Shown one piece after another: positions 46,760-56,067 of a stretch of 64,000 nt of DNA (position 1 is its first letter; every line of letters starts with the position of its first letter). The notes beneath the pieces are model-generated. The model worked only from the letters and a program-made list of their open reading frames with translations. It was not told the origin of the DNA and ran no database searches. The DNA comes from Ciona savignyi. Lineage: Eukaryota; Chordata; Ascidiacea; Phlebobranchia; Cionidae. The stretch lies in contig CH003313.1 of assembly GCA_000149265.1 (NCBI GenBank), forward strand, positions 2,904,099-2,968,098, written 5' to 3'. The translations under genes were made by a program, and so were the position numbers.

Positions 46760-49700
46760 GTTTCCTATCAATTACCACGAAATTGGCTACGGGAAATTAA
46801 TCCCGATAACGTTTCCGCCCACGGGTTGGGTTATCAGCAACGGGAGTTGGTGGATTCATTTCGTTTTACTCTAATAACCAAGATACGCTTTCAAGTAACC
46901 GCAACCTATTACCCACCTTCGAATTTTCTTCTGTGTCAAACCTATTAGGCAAATGGTAATTTTCGTTGCAACAATAGGACTTGCTTTCAAGTGACCGCAC
47001 GAAACACCTAAACGGTTTGAACCGCGCTAGCCTGTTGCAAAATGTACTCCCAGTTTTTTTGACTTGCAGTATTACCCAGAAACTGCATGTTTCAGTGATT
47101 TTTGTTTGCCAAACAGATGGAATCGTGTGCATGTAGGAATATAAAGCAATTGTGAAGAAACGCGAATTGTCTCAACGCTTCACTGCTAATTTACGCAAAC
47201 TCCGTAAACCTTGTTGTTTATAACCCCCCACCCCACCCCATACACACACCCAGTATGGTGCAACACAACATAACTGCCGGGGTAGTGGAAGTTCTACCAA
47301 CTATACGGAGGATGATAAAACACCACATAAAAGTTGATCATAACGGTTACAAGGCCGATTGATTTTTGCAACCGATTCATATACAGAACTCTATATACAA
47401 AGAACGCGCTGCTGGTTTGAAACTTATCTATGTAAAATTCTTCGTTAAAAAAGAACAGAAGATATTTCGAGTCAAATGTGTTTCAAAAACTTATTTTAAA
47501 TGGAAAGGCAACGTTGGCTGATATCGCTGTTAAACTCCACTTGCAAAGTGCATGTGCATCGCTGCAATTTTCGAAAATAATCCCGACAACCTAAAGACGA
47601 GTTTGCATCGCGAATATCTCCCGTCACACGGCCCACTTCGCCACCGAGAGGTAACGCGGCTCCGAAGTGACCTGGTAACCCGAGATATCCTGGAAAGACC
47701 GGGTCAATTGAGTTCGTTAGGATCAGCTGGACGGGTCAGCCGGGGATTCGTGCGAGAACACAAGAAACTCGAGAAGCATGTAAACAGAATTATTCCATGC
47801 AAATTTAAACCGTGTAATCCATCCCTAACGCAGACTTGGTAAATATCTTGCTGCTATTGCCGGGCATTTCAACTTATTCTCTGTTGGATATCGTTTCGCC
47901 GACAGAGAATGACGCACTGGTTTGTTAAAAAATGTGTTTTCATTCCATGCAAATTTAAACCGGTTTAATCCACCTCTAACAGGCAGACTTGTTAAAAACA
48001 AGGTGTACGAAATATTTCTTCTCGCTCGAAAGCGCTTGTAGACCAAAACTGTCGAAATGATGTTGCGGTAGCTTAAGTAGTAAGAGAAACGTTCAAAAAT
48101 CTGGCTTTAACTTTGAGTTTATTAGGTCCACGCCAATCAAACAGAAATTAACAAGGTTTGAAATGTACAGAATTACCCCCAAGCGTTTCCCCTACCGACG
48201 TGATATTTGGATTTTTTGTTCCAGCGATGCAAGTGGAAATTCACAAGTATTTGACCATAGAATTCACTCTTGTTGTTGCATTTTCAGTGTGATTGATTGA
48301 AATGTCGTTTTAGTCTATTTTGGCCGAAAGGATGTTAAATCATGCGTGGGCAGCCGTTACACAAACACACATAAAGGCGATACATAGGGAATTGGTCTAA
48401 TTCATTATAGTATTATAAATAACGCTAGCCTACGTAAAAGGATTCTAAAGGCATGCTTGGCATAAGTGCTAAGCAATATACGCTTTGGCAAGCTTCGAAT
48501 TATCCTTCAAATCTAGTCAAGCGCTACTTGACATTTATTATATTTTAATAATGAACCATACGAGAGAGAGCCTAATATAGTTTTATCGTTGCCCAACTTT
48601 TATGGATCACAGTCAACTGTACGGTAACCTCTGTACATTAGTATTGAAACTATATAATACGCTGTAAACCCTTGGCCTGGCCCTGTAAAATACTACACTA
48701 AACTCAATTGAAGACAATTAAAACACAATTAGTCTTTTGGACTACTTTACAAATAGGCATATATATGTTTAAGCAGACAAATTTGAATCTGGTGTAGATT
48801 TAACTCACACTGTTCTTAAACATTTCGTGTCATGTTAGATGTGTAATGTATCTATCTCAACTAGTATGATCGCTAGGTCAATTTTTATCATTACGTCATA
48901 CCTCATGAATGGGTCATACATAAAATAGTTGTCCAACAAACGTGACGTAATAAAGTCCTACATTTAACTCGACGTAAAACAAATAAATCAAAAAACATTG
49001 CGTCATACAGGTAAATGTAATTTGAAATAAACAGACCCTGATAAATAGGCTAAAATATTGGATTTTAAATTGATTGCAAAATACTGCAAATCGACCACAA
49101 ATAAATAACCAATGATTAAAGAAATAAATGTACTGGTAGCTCGAGACAAAATCCGATCTTAAGATGCAAAATTTAATTACGTTGCAGCTACAAGATGATC
49201 AGTGCTCACTCCGCAAGATGAGATCACACACGTTTGACCCTCGACCCGTTCCCTCGGGTCAACGCGTGTCCAATCGGGTGAAAATCAATTCATTACGACT
49301 TCGAAGCACCAAATGGAGCCGAACGCGGTCAATTTATACATTTGTGTGCGTCCTTACGCTTAATTACGTCCGCAAAACAAACTGTCACATTTACTCTAAA
49401 GACTTTGTTCAGACAAGATTTAAGCTTTTTTGTTAGTTTTTGTCAGAGGGATATTATTTGAATGTTAATCACAATAAAAAAGACACACATGGTATCAAAA
49501 TATAATAAAATACATATTACATTTGCTAGTCAGTGTTACATCCATTGCATTTTTTTACCAGACCTTATTTTCTAAAATTCTAACCTATTTACCAAAGGTG
49601 ATACTAGGATATTTAAAAAATGTCGTCTCAATCTGTTTTTCTAGAAACCAAATATTTCTTTCGATGATCTAGTTTTACTCCACAATCTCACCCATTTTGT

Positions 49701-52255
49701 ACTGGCGTGTTGTGTACGCCAGGGATGACGTAGATTTCCTGACGTGATCGGCGCTTGTCCATTATTTGTTGACAGCTGGACGACTGAACGAGATGTTGAA
49801 CTTTTCAACCCGTACGTAATAATGACCTCTCTTACGTAATAGTTGATTCAAATACAATGGTTTAATAAATGTTTATTTTCTGCAAACATAAAGTTAAGAA
49901 ATTTATTTAGAATACTGTACAAAAATGCAAAGCAAAACTAGGTAAAAAGCACTGCGTAGCCTATAAGCAAATGATACACGTACATTTAACTCTTCTTTAT
50001 GGGAAATTAACACGTTTAACGACATGCTGTACAAGTTACAAAAAAAACTTTATAACTTTCTAAAACTGTCGTAAAAAAAAACTGTAATTATAGTTTCGGT
50101 CTAAAGATTCAAAATCATGAAAAGTCGCATAATCTATCTAAAAAATTGGACCAAACAACTCATATATTGATATTCTAAATATTTATAACTGTTTGTTTAC
50201 AAAATAGTAGCAAAAATGATTAATCTTTTTTGAACTGTATATTTATAACCTAGTTTCTGTTGTAATCGTGAAATCGTTCATGGCGTCTTTCACACATTAT
50301 CTAAAGCACAAAAGCCATGTAAACAAAGCTGTTCCATACAGGCAAATTGTTTTCGTTCGTGTTAAACACGAAATCTGTTACTGACATACGAAAATCGATG
50401 AGTTACTTTTAAAACCGTACATCCTGCACTGTAGTGCCCTCTAAACGCTGTCGCGGCAACACAACTGTGCAGTCTCTGTGCTGGCCTTATCTCAAACTTG
50501 CACAGTGTGAACTACACCATTCTCCGGGCGCTGGAGAGCCGACGTACTTATACTACTTCAACTGGAAATAATGGCTTTTACGGATGTCCCGTTCTACTGT
50601 AAACATGGCTGCCTCAGGCCAAAAGGACAGAATGACAATATGTTATTTGGGGTGTTCGTGAAGAATCCTCCGTACGGTTCTTAGTAAAGAAACCTAGGCC
50701 CCTTACTTGTGGAAAGCCAGTAGTCTTAAATATGGATGCCAGTAGTCACTTGCCCAATCTATAGCGTTAAAGTGCATAACTTGATTCCAGGTACGTGAAG
50801 GCATAATGATTATAATCGTTGTTATAACGACTGTCTTTCCCCCACCTGCGGCCAAACATGAAACTATTTTTCATGACCTCATTATTTCTCCCTAGTGCAT
50901 GGTAATTGCACACTCGGCAATGCTTTCATGTGCACCTGAAGATCGTTTGCATAATTGACAAATAATACAAAGAATGGGTGTTCTCCCATCCAAAGAGTTT
51001 TAGTAATTTACTTTTAAACGTGATCGGCAGTCTACAATTTTGATTCCCAGTTATTTTATCTTTGTAGCGACTATGCTATCATACAACAACAACTACAATA
51101 AGAACTTGGCCTACGCCTCTCTTAACATGGTCGAGTGAATCCTGTCCATTGTCAAGATTAAGTAAGGGCACCATACAAACATATTTATTACAACATTAAC
51201 ACTAAATTGCGATTAAACTGCCATGATGAGTTTCTTTTCCTTTTAATGACATTTTTTTATTAAACTTTATAGTTACCGTGTTTTTATTCGCTTGGCATCT
51301 ATGAAATAAATAATCAAACCAACAAAAAAGTATTTATGTCTCTCAAAATTTTATTTCTTTGTATATTTTTTTAAAAGGCGTGTTTTAACGACTGTTCGTT
51401 TTGCCGTCTGTTCCTGTTCCTATGCCGTTATTTAATTGTTTATTTTTTATTTTTTAATACTGGGGCAAATAATGAAGAAACTAATATAAAAACGTGTGAT
51501 AAACAGGCTCAAACGCTTTTTACTTTAAGTGGATTGGAATGTGCAACACGTGTCTTGCATATTTCAGCGGTTCGGAGTTACAACAACACGTCTTAGAAAT
51601 GTTGAACTCTCAAGTTACTAGTCATACGTCATAGGTAAACTATATTGCAATCAGGCGTGCAAAAATTAAGATGTATCGAATTTCGAAGACCATATATAGT
51701 ATTGTGCGATCTGTAAATTCATTACTACAAAACATTACTAACTACAATTTGAATAAATATCTGAAAGACAGTTTTTGCTTTTTGTGCTCGCTTTATCCAC
51801 CGTGGTAAATATGTTACATCAGATCTGGTATACCTTCCCAATACGGCATAAGCCTGGATTTTGTACTCCTGGGGTTACTGGAACAGACAGTGCACGTGAA
51901 ATCTTTAAAAGACCCCACTCCCTCAGTCAATTTATCGAAACTGTTATAGCGCTTTGTGAACGATACAAATTTGGTTTGTTTTTGTTTAGCCCATTAGAGA
52001 TGTATAAGTTTCGCACCACCAAAATGTTATGATATTATCACCTTCAAAGCCCTGGTTCACACACACTTGCTTTGTATCAGGCCAATTCAAGTGTAAGAGA
52101 CGTAATTGGATATACCGCTAAGATCCTCAAATCTAGGACCACCTGAAAAGCATAATGGCGACCCCTTCGAAGAGATGCACTGAAGCGTTTTCCCCTCTCT
52201 ATTGACAGTTATTTCCAAAATACAACAGCAGGGCTAGGAAGGGGTCTTGGCAATT
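46760..52255. other. Long intergenic region, possible regulatory DNA
   Basis: No exon is recognised on either strand over 5.5 kb. It contains a duplicated octamer-type motif block (47792-47993) and a run of bZIP-type ACGT sites (48890-49850), listed separately. It also has a small hairpin CTGGCGT/ACGCCAG at about 49704-49724. A 38-codon ORF at about 50571-50684 (MAFTDVPFYCKHGCLRPKG at the start) is unsupported. Confidence 0.4.
47792..47993. promoter_or_regulatory. Duplicated block with octamer and TAATCC motifs
   Basis: 47792-47846 and 47942-47993 are direct repeats. Each has ATTCCATGCAAATTTAAACCG, then TAATCCA and CTAAC/AGACTTG. ATGCAAAT is the POU octamer and TAATCC a bicoid-class (Otx/Pitx) homeodomain site. 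The pair lies about 1.1 kb upstream of the proposed Kir TATA box. Confidence 0.4.
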
Positions 52256-52261
52256 ACGCAG

Positions 52262-52445
52262 CGGGAGTAACACTAAAATAAGGGAAATAGGAAAAAAGGG
52301 GATAATATAAGGAAATTGCTTACTTAAACTATGAAAATTAATTATAATTCTGCCTTAAACACTAATCTCAACGCCAAAAACTAACTCTAATGCCATCATT
52401 TTTTATATTAGTGTGCAGCTTTCCGTTTTTTCTCTTTCCCTCCTT
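52262..52445. mobile_element. MITE-like element
   Basis: The left end has GGAGTAACACTAAAATAAGGG and AGGAAATTGCTTAC, the core has CCTTAAACACTAATCTCAACGCC, and the right end has GTGTGCAGCTTTCCG and TCTCTTTCCCTCC. The ends are inverted relative to each other. Confidence 0.65.
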
Positions 52446-52794
52446 TCCTCCTTTTGGTTTCCTCCATTACAGATGTTATATATCGGTACTGCTTTCAACT
52501 CATTATAACAGGCGATGGAACTTTATAATTCCTCTCAGCCGTTAAAGGCCGTAATGTTGTTTTAATATTTTTTTATTAAATGCATATAGTCGTTTTTTTT
52601 TAATTTTAAACTAGTAACTAAAGCAAATCGGTTGTGTCGTTGATGTCACAGTGATTTTTACAGTAAAGAAGACTAATGCCATGATGGGCACGTCACCGGG
52701 ACCGTTTTTTTTTGTATAAGAGGCGGTATATGTATCGGTCGTATAAACCATTCGGGCACACAATATGCACTGGAATTCATTCGACTGGTTATCT

Positions 52795-52955
52795 TTGTGG
52801 TTTAGTGCGCCGCCTTTCTGCCAAAAAGTTCGGTTGCCAAAACTGCTCACTAGCTAGTTGGTTGGTACCTGTGGCAAATCACTTAACATACATTACCTGA
52901 ACCCAGCCGATTAATCGGTTCTACTAAATTAAAGGAACGTGAATCATATAGAAGT
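52795..52955 (+). mobile_element. SINE fragment
   Basis: Plus strand: TTTAGTGCGCCGCC, AAAAAGTTCGGTTGCC, CTAGCTAGTTGGTTGG, CTGAACCCAGCCGATTAATCGG and ACTAAATTAAAGGAACGTG. It is truncated after AATCATATAGAAG. Confidence 0.65.
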
Positions 52956-53329
52956 ATGCAGTACTGGCACAGTGGTGCCCCAAAATGTTACAATAAAAAG
53001 TTGATTCCTAGAGAAAACGACATAAATTTTACATTTGTCCAAGAATAGGCCAACACAACCTTTAGGATGGTATTCAGTTAACTGCTTACTAATTAAGTAT
53101 CTCCGCACTTTACTTAGTGGCCTTCCTTAAGCTTTCAATGTTACTTGGTAAGTCTATAAAAATTGGTGTTTGCAGTGTTAAACTCTTTTTTATTTGCAGT
53201 TTATTACATCTTGTATAACAGAAAATGGCGGTAAAACATTCCGGTCGAATTGTCTGGTGAGGCAATACTAAATGTTTTTTTTTCATTCACGGGAATAAAT
53301 TGTGCAAAAAATGTTTAATATAGTGGATT

Positions 53330-53565
53330 ACAGTTTTGCACAGAAGTTATTGTCCTTTTAAAAGTGGTTTTAAAACTTTATACCCACCAGTAAAATTTCA
53401 TTTTAGCTATTTTTTTAGATTTTTCATTTTAGCTATTTTTAAACTTTTAAAGCCAGATCCCCTTGGTACTGTACTGTGTCGTGTTTGCACTTCTTTTGTT
53501 TATGGTTCGAATTTTGTTAATATTGATTTAAATATTTTGCCAATTTAGTAGCAATTACTGATTTT
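53330..53565. repeat. Dispersed repeat related to 26270-26390
   Basis: Shared blocks include TTTAAAGCC, GGTACTGT.CTGTGTCGTG.TTGCAC and TTGTTAATATTGATTT (TTATTAATGTTGATTT in the other). It also has a short tandem TTCATTTTAGCTATTTTT at 53397-53440. Family unknown. Confidence 0.45.
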
Positions 53566-53976
53566 TTAATTTAAGATTTCTCTCTTTTATATAAATACTG
53601 TTATATCGTATATATATACTAACGTGTTTCAACTATACATGTTTTAACGATACCGTTTTCCCTTCTTTCATTTATAATTACACAATCATGCTAATCTTTT
53701 ATTGATAACGAAAGGGCCAATCGTAAAGTCATTTATGTAAAATACATAGTTCACAGACTATATAGCACTTACCGTGACTTTAATATATAACTAGTTACTG
53801 AACAACGTATTCTTATACCATGTGGTCGGGGGTTTCCTAAATCTTTGACGCGTTTGTCGTCACAATGGGAGGGGAATTCCACATAGGGATATTATGGTGT
53901 ATTCGTGCGTGATATAACGTTCCATTTTCCTGCAACAGATTTGACAAAGGAGACTGTTTACAATCCTAGATCGAAG

Positions 53977-54007
53977 CAAAGAGATTATAGTTGTTATAGT
54001 CTCTTTG
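53977..54007. repeat. Hairpin, 13-bp arms
   Basis: CAAAGAGATTATA and TATAGTCTCTTTG flank a 5-nt loop; 12 of 13 positions pair and the other can form G-T. It lies about 40 bp left of a hAT-like end. Confidence 0.6.
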
Positions 54008-54048
54008 ATCGGAGCAAGTGTTTTGTGTATGATTTGGACGTTTTAGTA

Positions 54049-54675
54049 CAGGGGTCGGCAACCTACGGCCCGCGGGCCGCATCCGGCCCGCCCAAGCAAA
54101 ATCATCCGGCCCGAGACATCTAACTTAATTATTATAGAATACGGGCACTGTGTCATCTGCAATCTTATATTTTAATGAATTTCAACAATCTATGTGGCAA
54201 TAATAAAAAATGCGCCTGACCGTATCTATTGAGAATGTGTGCGTGCAGACAAAGAAAATGAAAATGCTTTGAGAGAAAGCAATGTGTGTGTGTTTGCTGG
54301 CATGCGCATTAGTGAGAGTTAGTGTCCCTTAATGAACATTAAGGAACACTATTAAGGAACACTAGTGAGAGTAGAAGCAATCCAATTGTAATATTATGGC
54401 ATTATGACGTCATGACACATATTATGACATGTAACATTATGACACAACAGACATCGTTTTTGCTATTTCATATGTGTTTGCATCGTGTTCTTTACTAACT
54501 AAAGTCCTGTACGATAAATAATACTAGGTGTAGGTAGTAAACATATATTTTTTAATTGATGTTGCAATCTTGAAATGTTATCAAAACGTAGAAAAGTTGA
54601 TGTGGAGTTGAGAAATTTATTACGGCCCGCCGAGATCATGTTAAGTTTGGTTTTGGCCCGCGACTATGAAAAGGT
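54049..54675. mobile_element. hAT-like non-autonomous element
   Basis: It starts CAGGGGTCGGCAACCTACGG with repeated CGGCCCGC units, a pattern typical of hAT-family ends. CGGCCCGCCGAG and TTGGCCCGCGACTATG near 54625-54668 look like the other, decayed end. No transposase frame is seen. A small palindromic cluster (CCTTAATGAACATTAAGG) lies within. Confidence 0.6.
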
Positions 54676-54689
54676 TTGTTTTTGTAGAA

Positions 54690-54760
54690 CCCATTGATTC
54701 AATGAGTCTTGTCCGATTCGGCTAAGTGTCTTGTCTTGTCGAAGGACACAATAGAATAAC
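54690..54760 (-). mobile_element. SINE remnant
   Basis: GTAGAACCCATTGATTCAATGAG and AGTGTCTTGTC..GAAGGACACAATAG match the middle of the minus-strand SINE. Confidence 0.5.
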
Positions 54761-54884
54761 CATCCTCGTTTTTCTATTGGGTATAAAAATACGAGGCACG
54801 TTAAGGGTCAAGGAGAAATTTATAAAGAACACTATTGGTCAATCTGGAAGTATAGTGTTGGAGATACGTCTTTAAAGTGTTTTA

Positions 54885-55025
54885 CGGGGCAACACTAAAA
54901 GGATGGATAGAGGGAACGAGGGAAACTACTCACTAAAACTGTGGAAACTAATGCTAACCCTACTCTAATCCTAACTCCAATCCTATTAACCCTTACTCAA
55001 TCCTTATTATGTTTAAACTAACTCT
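54885..55025. mobile_element. MITE-like element, partial
   Basis: It has GGGCAACACTAAAAGG, GAGGGAAACTACTCACTAAAAC, and TGGAAACTAATGCTAACCC followed by CTAATCC/CTAACTCC units. The right inverted end is missing. Confidence 0.65.
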
Positions 55026-55617
55026 TATGCCCGAGTCTCTATTTTAAAAATCTGTATTAAATTTCTGAAATCTGTATTAAATTTCTATGGATAATGTTTT
55101 GTTCTCGTGAGTCGTACCTATTATTACGTCAAGGTGATAGATGTTGTTAGGAAACTATGCCATCGATCACCAAACTAGTGTTTTTTTACGTAATCAGCTG
55201 CATTTTGATGTAACCAACGCTCAGTACATAAAATAAGTGATGTCATAATGTACAACCGTAGGATGTTGTTTTTCGTTCAGTTTATGTTAGTGTTATCAGA
55301 TGACTAAGGTTATTGATTTAGTTCAGATTATCTTGCAAGCTGCATTTGCATACTAGAGGAATGTTAGCGCGTTAACGGGCAGACGGGAAACACCTGTCTA
55401 TGTGTATTGTTTACAATACATCACTTTGAAGCAACTTTTGTTTTTGTAGTTTTGGAATACGCAAGTCAAATTTGGTATCAAAGGAATATTACAAGTTTCA
55501 GAGTTTTAACCCAAACGAGTTTTATCCTATCGACCTACAAGTGTTAATGTTACGTGATACTCATGTAATTTTAATGCTATGTCAGCTATAAATATAACAT
55601 CCTATAGTTAGTGCAAC

Positions 55618-55825
55618 AGTAAAAGGAGAGAAAGAGGGAAACTGCTCAATAAAGTATGGAACTAATTCTAACCCTGCCCCAAACACTAATCTCAGCCCCA
55701 GAACTAACACTAACTTTAACCGCAGCCCTTTCATTAACCTTAATGTCATAATGTTTATTTTTGTGAGCAGTTTCCTTCCTTGCCTACTTTCCTGTTTCTC
55801 TTTTAGTTTTCGTCCATAGTTAGTG
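55618..55825. mobile_element. MITE-like element, best copy of the family
   Basis: The left end GAGGGAAACTGCTCAATAAAG and right end GAGCAGTTTCCTTCC are inverted repeats (GGAAACTGCTC against GAGCAGTTTCC). The core is CTAATTCTAACCCTGCCCC, AAACACTAATCTCAGCCCC and further CTAAC units. It lies about 240 bp upstream of the TPC2 coding sequence. Confidence 0.75.
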
Positions 55826-56067
55826 TAGGATTCTGTACATCTATTGGGATGCGATTTCGATTTATTTCTTATTTTTAACTTACATTTTGTGTTAAAACTT
55901 ATACATGCAGCATAAAAATTAATCATTTACGAAGATATAACTTTTCTAATCATTTCTATTTCATTTTATTATTATTATGTTTGTTTTAGATTTTCTCTGT
56001 ATCAGTATCAGAATGTTACCTCCGGGATTATACCGGTAGCTTTATTTTATCAGTGTTGTTTTATATA

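Noticed and set aside
46646..46948. 100-codon ORF on the plus strand
   Set aside because: It lies over the proposed Kir promoter and first exon on the other strand and has no recognisable domain.
47552..47842. 96-codon ORF on the plus strand
   Set aside because: Composition is plausible but there is no family resemblance, and its end overlaps the duplicated octamer block, so it is more likely non-coding.
54940..55010. Interstitial telomere
   Set aside because: The CTAACCC-like units are irregular and lie inside the inverted ends of the MITE family, so they belong to the element.
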